From positions 1-64,000 of the forward strand of contig CAXQZU010000024.1 in assembly GCA_964228555.1 (NCBI GenBank): DNA of 64,000 nt, in the 5' to 3' direction. This DNA comes from CAXQZU01 sp964228555 (lineage in GTDB: Bacteria; Planctomycetota; PLA2; JAEUHO01). Both the position numbers and the translations under genes were made by a program. Of this stretch, positions 35,239-44,170 are shown one piece after another (the stretch's first letter is position 1; each line of letters begins with the position of its first letter). The notes beneath the pieces were generated by a model. The model ran no database searches and was not told the DNA's origin. It was given only the letters and a program-made list of their open reading frames with translations.

Positions 35239-38200
35239 TCAGCGCGCGAAGACGCTGCGCCCGCCCCGGGTCACGGTGCGGTTGAGGTACTCCAGCGTCA
35301 CCTCCTGCAGGCGCGGCGAGCGCTTCCAGGCGTTCGCGAACACGAGGTCGCCGCTGGCCGCGCTGGCGGGCAGGTCTTGCGGCACCCACGCATTGGGGCG
35401 GAAGCGGAAGTACACGCGCAGGTCGGCGGTCTCGCTCTCGATGTCGAGGCGGTTCTCGCCGTCCATGTCCGCGAACACCAGCAGCGACTGGCGACGGTTG
35501 GCCCGCTGCGCCTGCGGCGTGTCCGCGCCCCCGCTGCGCAGGTCGACCACGTCCTTGGTGTCCCACGGCACGCCGGGGTGGAAGCGCATGGCGACGAGCA
35601 CGTCCATGAAGGTGTCCAGCTCGGTGCCACGACCCCGCGCGCCGCGGCCGCCGCTGTCGGCGGCCCGCAGCGTCTGGTCGAACCCCTCCACCCAGGTGAT
35701 GCGCTGCCAGAGCGCGCCACGCGTGCGCTTGCCCAGCTCGAGGTACGACGACTCGGGGTGGTCATGGAAGCCGCCGAAGTCGCGCTCGTCCTCCACGCGC
35801 CGGCCGGTGTAGCGGTCCCAGTGGCGGAAGGGCTGCCACACCACCAGCGTGTCGCGCTCGTGCTCCAGCGCCTGGGTGCCGAAGCGGCCGCGGAACAGGC
35901 CGCGGTCGCGGATGTCCTCGTCGGCATCCATCGCGCCGGGCATGAGCAGGTCGCTGCCGTTGAGCGCCGTGTAGTGGGCAAGCTCGGCGGTCGAGGCGCC
36001 CACGATGCGCACGAGGCCCTCCTGCGGCCAGTTGCGCGCGTGCACGAGCGGGATGGTCTTGGCGTCGCGGGCGAGGTTGCCCGACAGCGCCGAGACGGGC
36101 ACGTCGAACAGGAATCGCCCCGTGGCCCCGGGCGGGTGCGCGCGAGCCTTGGTGCCCAGCGCCCCGCGCACGCAGCGCTCCAGCGCGATGCGGTTGCCCC
36201 CCTCCACGCGCGTGCCGCGGTACACGATCAGCTCGCCGCCCAGCGCCAGGATGCCGACGTCGGCGTCGTGGCCGGGCGTGCCCTCCAGCGTGGGCGCAGG
36301 CGGCTGGGCCGCCAGCAGCAGCTCCTCGTCGCCGGGCGTCACGGCCTGGTTGTTGACCAGCACGGCCATGGGCTGCTGCGCATGCTGCCACACGAACAGC
36401 TCGTCGATGAAGGCCGTCACCACGCTGCTGTTCGTGATCGTCGAGCGCGTGAAGTCCATCTGCTCGGGCAGCTCCTCGGGCAGCTCGCCGCAGGGGAACT
36501 TGAGCACGCGCGGGCGCCAGCGATGGTCGAGCAGCGGCTCGTTGGCGTCCTGGTCCAGCGCTCGCACCGTGACGCCCTCGAGGGGCTCGTCCAGCGCCAC
36601 CCAGTCGCTGCCCGGGTCGCCCCAGCGCAGCAGGGCCTGGTGGCGGGCGGTCTGGCCCTTGGCGCCGTCCGTGATGGTGATCACGTCGTTGCGGCCCGCA
36701 CGGCGCGGGATGCCCGCGTAGTTCTCCCACACCCGGAAGCAGGGCATGAACAGCGACTGCTTGTCGCCGCCCGCGGTGTCGTGGTCGAGGTCCAGCGTGT
36801 TCTGCACGCCCCGGAAGTAGGTGCGGCTCCAGCCCTGCAGGGTGCCGAACTCGGGCTCGAAGTAGAGGCCGCTGCCGTCCGCCTGCGGCGCCGGCGGCAT
36901 GGGGTACTCGTAGGTGGTCTCGGGTCGCGGCACCTCGGGCACCACCGGACCGTCGCCCTCCTCCTTGTTGCTGCTGCCGCCCCCGCTGGAGTCCGGCGTG
37001 GGCTCGTCATCGCTGGGCAGCCGGTTGCCCGGGTCGCCATCGCCTTCCTCGCGCGCCGGGCCGCTGGCGCCGCCCTCGGCCTCGCCGTCGTCCACCGGGG
37101 GCGCCGGCTCGGGCTCGCCCGTGCCCTCCTCGGCAGGGTCCGTGTCCGGGCTGGCGGCGCCGCCGTCGTTGCCGCTGCCGGGGTCGGTGCCTCCGCCGCT
37201 GCCGCCGCCGGTGCCGCCGCCCGAGGCGTTCGGGTCCGTGGCGAAGTCTCGCTGGCGGAAGAAGGCCGACACCAGGTCGTCGAGGAAGCGCTCCTGCACG
37301 AACTGCAGGCCGGCACCCAGCGTGCGGTCCAGCCAGCTGTAGCGGCCGCACTCGTTCCAGCCCTGCGGCACCGTGGTGCCCAGGAGCCAGCGGGCATCGC
37401 CGTCGCCGTTGTAGCGAGCCAGCCGCGTGCGGTCGGCGGGGTTGCTGGGATCCATGTAGTCACTGCCCAGCGCGCCGCCGCCCGCGGCCTGCACGGAGAT
37501 GGGCACCATGAAGCAAGGCCACACCGTGCCGTCGGAGTACTGCGGGTCCTTCTGCCAGTAGTGCGTGCACAGGAAGTAGGGCTCGGGCGCATCCCGGCTC
37601 GGCGTGCTCACGTAGCGCGTGATGGTCAGGCTGTTGCCGTTGCGCACGTAGCTGACGATCTCCCAGCCCCCCACGGGCACGCCGCTGGTGCCCCCGCCGC
37701 CCGTGCCGCTGCCGTCGGCGTTCGTCGGCGTGGCGCAGCCGAGCACGGCGTAGCCCCGCGGGCCGAATGCGTCGATGGCCTCGTTGCCGTTCATGCCCCA
37801 CAGGGGCTGCACGCCGGGCGAGCCATCCATCAAGGTGGCCGCGAAGGTGGTGCGGTCGGGAGCGATGCCCCAGATCGGCATGGGCACCTGCGCGCCGTTG
37901 ACGGTGATGGTGACGCTGCCGGTGTCATCGACGTTGTCCACGCGCACCGCCGCCATGCGCCCCAGCCGCTGCGTCAGGTAGGCGCCGCCGGCCATCAGGT
38001 CCTGCAGCAAGGGCATCGCGTAGCCCAGCATGCGCACCGGCGTGCCCTCGGCCCACGTCCCGGCCTGCGTCCCGCGGGCCCCACGCACGCACTCGCGGAA
38101 GGAGTCCTGCGTGGCCTGGTCGTACTCCACGATCTCGGTCCCGATCACCAGCGCGCCGCGCGGGTGGAAGCCCGCCGTGGTGTCCACGGCAAGGTCGGTG

Positions 38201-40731
38201 TCGTCGGCGCTGCAGGAGGCGGTCAGGAAGCCGATGTGGCGACGGCTGCCCACCGCCACGCCGTCCACCAGCAGCTCCATCAGCGCGGGGTCCTCGCCCG
38301 AGGCCGAGGCCTGGATGTGGAACCACTCGCCGGCCTGGTAGCCGATGCGCGAGAGCGGGACGAAGCACTCGGCCGCCTTCTCCTCGAGGGTGCCGCCGCA
38401 GGTGCGGAACACCAGCTCGCGGCCCTCGTCACCGTCCTGCACGAAGATCGCGTAGCGGTTCATGAAGCGCGACATGCCGCAATCGAAGGCGGTCCAGTCG
38501 GCGTCGCTCATGGACCGCCACCAGAACGACACGCTGAAGGGGCGCGGGCGCGCCTCCACGCCGTTGTCGATGAGTCGCGCGCGGGTGGTGGCACTGAAGC
38601 CGTTGCGGCCTTCCGTGAACCAGCCCGCCGTCCAGTGGGTGTTGTCGAAGTGGCGCTCGTAGACCACCTCGCCGGGCATGCGGACGCGCGCGGGCGCGAG
38701 GCGCACGTCGCCCATGTCCTGCCCGCCGCTGCCCTCCGCGCCCTGCGCCGAGGGGTAGACGCCGTAGAGCAGGGCCTTGGGGGCACGCGGCGGCGGCTGC
38801 ACCGAGGCGCCCAGGCCCTTGGTGACCATCATCACGCCGCGCGGGTACGAGGCGAACCACTTGGCACCGCTGCCCATCGACAGGCGCAGCTCGAAGTCGT
38901 CCTGGCTGTCCAGCGTCCACGACGCCGTGCGGTCGGCGCCCACCTCCACGACCTCGCGGTGCGTGGCGGTGGCCAGCTGGTTGCCGATGCGGTCGTGGAC
39001 CGAGACGCGCGCCTCGACGTGATAGACGTCCAGCGTGCGGAAGCACCACGAGGTGGTGCCGAAGGCCAGGTCCGCATCATGCGGGTTGACGGCGTTGCGG
39101 TAGATGGCCTGGCGCTGGGTGCGGGTCAGCGCGCCCGTGGACTGCTGCTCCTCGAGCCAGCGGCCGAAGTCCTCCACGCGCCGGAAGGGGCCGCCCGTGC
39201 GCAAGCCCTCCGCGTCCACGCGCAGCGCGCCGGACCGGTCCTGCACCAGCCGCTCGGCCAGCGTCCAGGCCAGCGCGGGGTGCACCACGTTCTCGTTGCC
39301 GGGCTCGGCGGTGCGCAGGTGCAGGTTGGCCAGCACCGCGTAGAGCACCTCGCGCGGCGCCGTGTTGATGTTGATGGGCGTGGGAGCCAGCGCCTCCATG
39401 CGCGTGCGCCCGCCCGCGAAGGTGAGGCCGCCGCCCTGCGCGGGGTCGCCGGCCCCGACGCTGCCGGCCAGCAGCACCAGCCGGTCGGACTGGCCGCCGC
39501 CCGGGTCGCCGATGCGCTGCACCACCTGCCAGGCCGAGCGCACGCCATCGCCCACGCGCACCAGCGTGCCGGGGTTGAAGTAGGCGGTCGAGCCCGACGG
39601 GTTGCCCACGTCGTCGCGCACCATGACCTCGTCCTGGCCGCCGGAGGCGCCGGCCATGCCCACGGAGTTCATGACCAGCTGCGAGGCCAGCCACTCGGTG
39701 GTCTCGCGCCGCGCCCACACCGTGAGGTAGGGCTCCACCGCCTTGAGGCGCTCGGCGGGGATGCCCGGGCCCCAGTCCGCGATGCGGCGCAGCGCCGCGA
39801 GGTTCTCGAACGGGGCCAGGCGGCCCGGCTCGGCGGCGATCATGTGCACGGCCAGCTGGAACGCATCGTAGGCGATCACGGGCGTGCCGGCCTTGTGGTC
39901 CTCGGGCGAGCCGTTGAGCCCCAGCGGGCCGCCGGGCAGGGCTCCGCGCGTGCAGCCCCGGAAGGAGCGGCCATCGAAGGAGGTGTAGGTGATGACCTCG
40001 CGGCCCACGCGCAGCGCCCCGTTGGCGCGCGGGAAGCCCTCGAAGCCGGGCACGCGGCCCGACACCACGTTCTCCACGGGCACCTCGGTGCTGCCCGAGT
40101 CGAGGTCGTCGGCCAGCATGGCGGCGCCCAGCAGGTTGCCCAGCAGGAAGGGGCTGGCCCCGTTCACGTGCACGCAGGCCTGCGCGTCCACGGCGGAGGC
40201 GTCCCACACGCTGCCACGGTCGTCACGGCTGGGCCCCAGCTTCTGCTCCTGCAGGGCCTTGCCACGGGCGGCCAGCAGCGGGTCGGCGTCCCACGCGCGG
40301 CGCCACGCCTCCTCCAGCATGCGACGGAACTGCTCGCTGCCGGGGTCGTACTCCTCCACCGTGTCCACGGCGGGATCGGTGTCGGTCGAGGATCCTGCGC
40401 CGCGCGACGCATCCGTCCCGCCGCGAGTGCCGGCCGGGCTGCGGGCCTCCGCGGGCCGCGCCTCGCCCTGGCGCGCCACCTCGGCGGCCGGGTGCGTCCT
40501 CGCCAGCATCTGCTTCACCATCTGCAGCAGCAAGCCGGCCTCGAGGTCGGCGCGCTCGCGGGCAGCCAGCGCCTCCGTGTTCTCCTGCCCGTGGCGCATG
40601 GCCAGCACGAACGGCACGGCGATCATCACCAGCACCACCAGCACGGTGATGACGATCAGCAGGGCCACGCCGCGCTGGGCCGGCGGCGACCGGCGGGAGG
40701 TCGGGCGGGCGATCGGGGCGATGCGGTCCAT
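35239..40731 (-). CDS. Giant GspK/PilX-like pseudopilin with LamG-like and repeated modules
   Basis: 1830 residues. The N-terminus AQRGVALLIVITVLVVLVMI (about 19-40) is a class III signal of the GspK/PilX type (Gly at -1, no Glu at +5), followed by a polar helix. Near residue 455, TPININTAPREVLYAVLANL is the diagnostic GspK 'NINTA' helix. Beyond that: a LamG-like sandwich around 720-860 (FSVSFWWRSMSDADW), an acidic Gly/Ser/Pro linker (about 1165-1280), a second beta-rich region, and four copies of a module ending in RG-x-x-GT-type motifs. Normal GspK has about 300 residues. GGAGGG 8 bases before the ATG at 40731 supports the start. Probably a minor pilin of a type II secretion or pilus system that exposes a very large surface domain; no other pilus genes are in the window. 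Confidence 0.82.
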   Translation of the reverse strand: MDRIAPIARPTSRRSPPAQRGVALLIVITVLVVLVMIAVPFVLAMRHGQENTEALAARERADLEAGLLLQMVKQMLARTHPAAEVARQGEARPAEARSPAGTRGGTDASRGAGSSTDTDPAVDTVEEYDPGSEQFRRMLEEAWRRAWDADPLLAARGKALQEQKLGPSRDDRGSVWDASAVDAQACVHVNGASPFLLGNLLGAAMLADDLDSGSTEVPVENVVSGRVPGFEGFPRANGALRVGREVITYTSFDGRSFRGCTRGALPGGPLGLNGSPEDHKAGTPVIAYDAFQLAVHMIAAEPGRLAPFENLAALRRIADWGPGIPAERLKAVEPYLTVWARRETTEWLASQLVMNSVGMAGASGGQDEVMVRDDVGNPSGSTAYFNPGTLVRVGDGVRSAWQVVQRIGDPGGGQSDRLVLLAGSVGAGDPAQGGGLTFAGGRTRMEALAPTPININTAPREVLYAVLANLHLRTAEPGNENVVHPALAWTLAERLVQDRSGALRVDAEGLRTGGPFRRVEDFGRWLEEQQSTGALTRTQRQAIYRNAVNPHDADLAFGTTSWCFRTLDVYHVEARVSVHDRIGNQLATATHREVVEVGADRTASWTLDSQDDFELRLSMGSGAKWFASYPRGVMMVTKGLGASVQPPPRAPKALLYGVYPSAQGAEGSGGQDMGDVRLAPARVRMPGEVVYERHFDNTHWTAGWFTEGRNGFSATTRARLIDNGVEARPRPFSVSFWWRSMSDADWTAFDCGMSRFMNRYAIFVQDGDEGRELVFRTCGGTLEEKAAECFVPLSRIGYQAGEWFHIQASASGEDPALMELLVDGVAVGSRRHIGFLTASCSADDTDLAVDTTAGFHPRGALVIGTEIVEYDQATQDSFRECVRGARGTQAGTWAEGTPVRMLGYAMPLLQDLMAGGAYLTQRLGRMAAVRVDNVDDTGSVTITVNGAQVPMPIWGIAPDRTTFAATLMDGSPGVQPLWGMNGNEAIDAFGPRGYAVLGCATPTNADGSGTGGGGTSGVPVGGWEIVSYVRNGNSLTITRYVSTPSRDAPEPYFLCTHYWQKDPQYSDGTVWPCFMVPISVQAAGGGALGSDYMDPSNPADRTRLARYNGDGDARWLLGTTVPQGWNECGRYSWLDRTLGAGLQFVQERFLDDLVSAFFRQRDFATDPNASGGGTGGGSGGGTDPGSGNDGGAASPDTDPAEEGTGEPEPAPPVDDGEAEGGASGPAREEGDGDPGNRLPSDDEPTPDSSGGGSSNKEEGDGPVVPEVPRPETTYEYPMPPAPQADGSGLYFEPEFGTLQGWSRTYFRGVQNTLDLDHDTAGGDKQSLFMPCFRVWENYAGIPRRAGRNDVITITDGAKGQTARHQALLRWGDPGSDWVALDEPLEGVTVRALDQDANEPLLDHRWRPRVLKFPCGELPEELPEQMDFTRSTITNSSVVTAFIDELFVWQHAQQPMAVLVNNQAVTPGDEELLLAAQPPAPTLEGTPGHDADVGILALGGELIVYRGTRVEGGNRIALERCVRGALGTKARAHPPGATGRFLFDVPVSALSGNLARDAKTIPLVHARNWPQEGLVRIVGASTAELAHYTALNGSDLLMPGAMDADEDIRDRGLFRGRFGTQALEHERDTLVVWQPFRHWDRYTGRRVEDERDFGGFHDHPESSYLELGKRTRGALWQRITWVEGFDQTLRAADSGGRGARGRGTELDTFMDVLVAMRFHPGVPWDTKDVVDLRSGGADTPQAQRANRRQSLLVFADMDGENRLDIESETADLRVYFRFRPNAWVPQDLPASAASGDLVFANAWKRSPRLQEVTLEYLNRTVTRGGRSVFAR

Positions 40732-40749
40732 CGGGGATCCCTCCACTCC

Positions 40750-40769
40750 CCCGCGCCCCAGGGCGCGGG
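40750..40769 (-). terminator. Hairpin between the membrane protein and the pseudopilin gene
   Basis: CCCGCGCC (40750-40757) pairs with GGCGCGGG (40762-40769) around 4 bases: an 8-base perfect stem. It lies 19 bases upstream of the pseudopilin start and just before its GGAGGG site. Terminator of the upstream operon, or an attenuator for the pseudopilin. Confidence 0.4.
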
Positions 40770-40841
40770 CGAGCAAGCAAGGCTGCATGCGTGAACGGGA
40801 AGCGGCCCGCGCAAGGGCAGGCGAGGCACTGGACGTGGGCA

Positions 40842-41969
40842 CTAGCCGCCCTCCGCCACGCGCCAGGTGCTCAGCGACACGCCCGCGAAGCGGGCCTCGC
40901 GCGGGCTCGCAGCAGGCACGGCGGGCGCTGCCGCCCCCTCGCCCGCCGCAGGATCGGCCACCGGCGAAGGCCAGGTGAAGGCGAGGCGCAGGTCGCCCCC
41001 GGCCAGCGCCTCTGCCCAGCCGCCGGGCAGGGGCAGGTCCACATGGCGCGCGCCGGCGCCGTCGACCGCCGCATCCAGCACGGCCTCCACGCCCAGGTCG
41101 GGCAAGGCCACGCGCAGGCCGGCAGGGCCGCGCAAGTGCACGCGCAGGCCCGCCGCGTCCGCCATCGAGGCGTCGGGACGCCACGCCAGCACCACGTCGC
41201 CGCCGGCCCCGGCTGCATCCACCGGCTGGGCCGTGACGCTGCGGGCTGCGGGTGCGATCGACAAGGCCTCGCCGCCGCGCCAGGCCCTGCCCTCCAGCGA
41301 GCGCCACAGGCGCGCATCCACGAAGGGCGACACCTGGCCCGAGAGCGGCTCGGCCGCCGAGGCCAGCGAGGCCGCGAACGCCCGCTCGAGCTCCGCGTCG
41401 GCCACCTCGTCCACCGGCGGCAGGGACGCGGGCGCGACCCGTCCAGCCACCACCCACGCCAGCCCGATGGCGCAGAGGGCGAACAGCACCAGCACGCGGG
41501 CACGCCTGCCTCCCACCGCGGGCTGGGCACGCAGTACCCGCTCGCGCCGGGACCCACTCGTGGCCTCCGGCGCGCCGGAGGCACCCTGCACCACGCCGGG
41601 GCCGGGCACCGACTCGCGCACGGGCGCCGGACGGCCTGCCTGGCCCGTCGGCGCGCCGCCCGCGCCGCCGCTGAAGGCCTCGACGACTGCAGCCATCACG
41701 CTCTGCGAGGGCGCCCGGGCCGTCCCCTCCGCCACGGCGTGCTCGGCACAGGCCAGGTCGGCGAGCAGCTCGAGCTCGCCGGGCTCCAGCGGCAGCCCAT
41801 CGGCCCCGCCCGCCTGCTGCTCGGCGCGGCGGGCCTGTGCCACCACGTCCTCGGGCGAGCGCGCGGGCACCGGCAGCGGTGCCCGCTCCGCGGCCGCCTG
41901 CAACCATGCCCTCAGGCGCTCCTCGGGCAGACCCGACGGAACGCCGGGGGGCAGGGGCTGTTCGCTCAT
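40842..41969 (-). CDS. Single-pass membrane protein following an ECF sigma gene, candidate anti-sigma factor
   Basis: 375 residues: a cytoplasmic N-terminal part of about 150 residues, one helix (VLVLFALCAIGLAWVVAG, about 160-177), and an extracytoplasmic beta-rich domain (about 185-340) with an Ala-rich tail. The cytoplasmic side contains LPLEPGELELLADLACAEHAVAEG, reminiscent of the helical sigma-binding part of anti-sigma factors; there is no zinc-finger HxxxCxxC. The topology and its place after a sigma-factor gene suggest anti-sigma function. The gap to that gene is 129 bases, so separate transcription is possible. Start is the ATG at 41969; no strong Shine-Dalgarno is seen. Confidence 0.65.
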   Translation of the reverse strand: MSEQPLPPGVPSGLPEERLRAWLQAAAERAPLPVPARSPEDVVAQARRAEQQAGGADGLPLEPGELELLADLACAEHAVAEGTARAPSQSVMAAVVEAFSGGAGGAPTGQAGRPAPVRESVPGPGVVQGASGAPEATSGSRRERVLRAQPAVGGRRARVLVLFALCAIGLAWVVAGRVAPASLPPVDEVADAELERAFAASLASAAEPLSGQVSPFVDARLWRSLEGRAWRGGEALSIAPAARSVTAQPVDAAGAGGDVVLAWRPDASMADAAGLRVHLRGPAGLRVALPDLGVEAVLDAAVDGAGARHVDLPLPGGWAEALAGGDLRLAFTWPSPVADPAAGEGAAAPAVPAASPREARFAGVSLSTWRVAEGG

Positions 41970-42098
41970 GGGGCTGTGTCCCAGGCCGCGGGCACCACGC
42001 CCGCTTCCCAGCCTAGCCAGCCCGCGACCCGCTCCGTACACCCCCGGGCGAGGGCCCGCAGGCCGGTCCGGGTCCCACGCTCCGGCCGCGAGGCGTGC

Positions 42099-42698
42099 CT
42101 AGCCGTCCAGCAGGTGAGCCAGCCCCGGCAGGCGCTGGGCCAGGCGCTGGCGCGCCCGCTGCAGCAGGGGGCCCACGCTGTCGGCGCTCAGGGCCAGGGC
42201 GTCCGCAATCGCTGCGTGCGACAGGCCCTCGAGGTAGCGCAGCGTGAGCAGCAGGCGGTCCCGGGGCGCAAGCACGGCCAGCGCCTCGCGCAAGCCGGCC
42301 AGCGCGGCCTGGCGTTCGGCCTCCGCAAGCCGCTCGGGCGGGGTGGGCTCCAGCGCGGCCACGTCAGGCAGCGGCCCCCCCACGGCCCGCCCGCGGCGGC
42401 GTGCCCAGCGACCCACCTCGCTGCGGCAGATCACGCCGAGGTAGGTGCTGAGGCGGAAGGACGCGTCGTAGCGCTGCAGCAGCAGCCGGTCACGCCGCAG
42501 CAGGGCCAAGAACACCTCGGCCACCACCTCGTCCACGTCGGCCTCGGCCACCGCAGGCCCGAGGCGCGCGAGCATGCGCCGCGCCAGCGTGGCCAGCAGC
42601 GGTGCGTAGCGCGCCACCAGCTCGCGCCACGACGCCTCGTCTCCCGCGGCACAGCGGGCAGCGAGCAGGGCCTCGGACGAGGGCTGGGGTGCTGCCAC
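42099..42698 (-). CDS. ECF-type RNA polymerase sigma factor
   Basis: 199 residues. Region 2 (about 10-95): ARCAAGDEASWRELVARYAP, DVDEVVAEVFLALLRRD and LSTYLGVICRSEVGRWARRR; region 4 (about 130-190): LAPRDRLLLTLRYLEGLSHA and the helix-turn-helix IADALALSADSVGPLLQRAR. It directs RNA polymerase to a dedicated promoter set. The GTG start (42698) follows immediately after the TGA of the prenyltransferase-like gene with no base between them, so translation is coupled. Such coupling of an alpha/alpha-toroid protein to a sigma factor is unusual. Confidence 0.9.
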   Translation of the reverse strand: MAAPQPSSEALLAARCAAGDEASWRELVARYAPLLATLARRMLARLGPAVAEADVDEVVAEVFLALLRRDRLLLQRYDASFRLSTYLGVICRSEVGRWARRRGRAVGGPLPDVAALEPTPPERLAEAERQAALAGLREALAVLAPRDRLLLTLRYLEGLSHAAIADALALSADSVGPLLQRARQRLAQRLPGLAHLLDG

Positions 42699-44048
42699 TC
42701 ACTTCCCCCCGGTGACCACGGGCGGGTTGACGGGCGGCAGGGGACGCGTCGCGCGCTTGAGGAACAGCACGGCCCAGGCGGTGTCCAGCAGGTCGCTGGC
42801 CTCGACCTCGCCGGGCATGCCCAGCGCGCCCGTGCTCCAGCGACCGTCCTGCTGCTGGCTTCCCACGAGGTGCTGCGCGCCCTCGACGTACCAGTCGTGC
42901 AGTCCCACCAGCGGCCGCCCGCACAGGGCGGCGGCCCGCTCGAGGCCATACAGGTAGTAGTGATGCCAGTTGGGTGCCCCCGGACCCGCGTTGCGGGTGA
43001 CGGTCCAGTGCGTGTCCAGCCACGCGAATCCATCCTGGATGGCCTGGCTCACCTGGCGTTGCCGCGCCGCGTCGTAGCGCGGCAGGGCCCGGGGACGCAG
43101 CAGGGCGTCGTGCGCGATCGCGAGCACGGCGAGCCCGGCCGTCGTCATGCTGCCCGTGCGCGCGCCGTCAGGTTGCGGCAGGTAGGGCCAGCCTCGCGAG
43201 CGATCGCCCCCCTCGATGACGTACGGCGTGCCGCCGGGCTCGCTGGCGGGCAGCAGCCGCCGGGCCTTGGGCCCGTCCTGGTCCTGCCAGGCCAGCGCGA
43301 ACTCGAGGGCGCGCTCGAAGCCGGAGATGTCCACGGCGCAGCCGCAGTCCCGCGCCGCGCGCAGCCCCAGCAGGGCGTACTGCGTGTTGCTCATGTCAGG
43401 GCGGTCGTGCGGGTAGCCCCAGCCGCCCAGCTCGCGGGCGGGCGTGCCCGGGTCGTCCTGCACCTTGGCGCTGGCCACCAGCCACGCGGCCAGTTCCTCG
43501 ATCCACGCCTTGACGTCGGGCGGCATGTTGCACGGGTTGGCCCCGCGGGACTCGCGCGTGCCCCCCTTGGCCGTGGGCTTCACCGGGCCACGCCAGTACT
43601 CGGCCGTGAACATGATCAGCACGCTGACGTCGTAGGTCGTGCGCGCATGCGTCGTGGCCCCGGGCCCCATGGCCGTGCGGCACGCACTCATGATCCGGTC
43701 CACGGTGCCCTCGTCGGGCCGGGCGCCACGGCGGTCACCCGCGGAGAGCAGCGCCAGCCCCACCAGCGCGCTGGTGCCCACCTGGTAGTAGCCCGTGCCG
43801 CGCTGCACGACCTGCCCCATCCAGCCGGCGCCCGGCTTCTGCTGCGCCCGCAGCCAGGGCACGGCGCGGTCCAGCGCCGCCTCGATGCGCGCCTGCAGGG
43901 CCGCATCGGGCACGCCGGGCTCCGCCGCCGCAGGGGCCGCGCCCTTGCCGCCGGCAGGGCGCGGGGGCTCGGCGCGCAGGCCCGAGGACCCCATCAGCAC
44001 CAAGGCCAGCACCACGAGCGGCCACGGGGAGCGGAAGGGGTGCGGCAT
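42699..44048 (-). CDS. Secreted prenyltransferase/squalene-cyclase-like repeat protein
   Basis: 449 residues with a signal peptide (PLVVLALVLMGSSGLRA). Repeats of the alpha/alpha-toroid type: AVPWLRAQQKPGAGWMG, GTGYYQVGTSALVGLALLSA, MSNTQYALLGLRAARDCG, SMTTAGLAVLAIAHDALL and LVGSQQQDGRWSTGALG. The DXDD cyclase motif is not seen. It is exported, so a terpene-cyclase role is unlikely; binding or sensing is more plausible. First gene of a unit that continues into a sigma factor. A TAGAAT box lies 23 bases upstream of the ATG at 44048. Confidence 0.8.
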   Translation of the reverse strand: MPHPFRSPWPLVVLALVLMGSSGLRAEPPRPAGGKGAAPAAAEPGVPDAALQARIEAALDRAVPWLRAQQKPGAGWMGQVVQRGTGYYQVGTSALVGLALLSAGDRRGARPDEGTVDRIMSACRTAMGPGATTHARTTYDVSVLIMFTAEYWRGPVKPTAKGGTRESRGANPCNMPPDVKAWIEELAAWLVASAKVQDDPGTPARELGGWGYPHDRPDMSNTQYALLGLRAARDCGCAVDISGFERALEFALAWQDQDGPKARRLLPASEPGGTPYVIEGGDRSRGWPYLPQPDGARTGSMTTAGLAVLAIAHDALLRPRALPRYDAARQRQVSQAIQDGFAWLDTHWTVTRNAGPGAPNWHHYYLYGLERAAALCGRPLVGLHDWYVEGAQHLVGSQQQDGRWSTGALGMPGEVEASDLLDTAWAVLFLKRATRPLPPVNPPVVTGGK

Positions 44049-44070
44049 GGGGCCTCGGGGTCCACGCGTG

Positions 44071-44101
44071 ATTCTAGGCCCCGACCCCGGTGGGCTGCCA
44101 A
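44071..44101 (-). promoter_or_regulatory. Candidate promoter of the prenyltransferase-like/sigma unit
   Basis: On the minus strand TTGGCA (44101-44096) and TAGAAT (44076-44071) with a 19-base spacer, 22 bases before the ATG at 44048. The -10 match is good, the spacer long. Confidence 0.45.
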
Positions 44102-44170
44102 CGGGCGCCCCCGGCCCATCGTAGGAGGTTGGTCCCGCCCTACACTCCGGCCTTGGAGCCCGGCTCCTCC

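Noticed and set aside
35116..40794. Long plus-strand open frame of 1892 codons opposite the pseudopilin
   Set aside because: Composition is His/Arg/Ala/Gly-rich without domains, and it mirrors the real gene on the minus strand; stop-free antisense frames are expected at this GC content.
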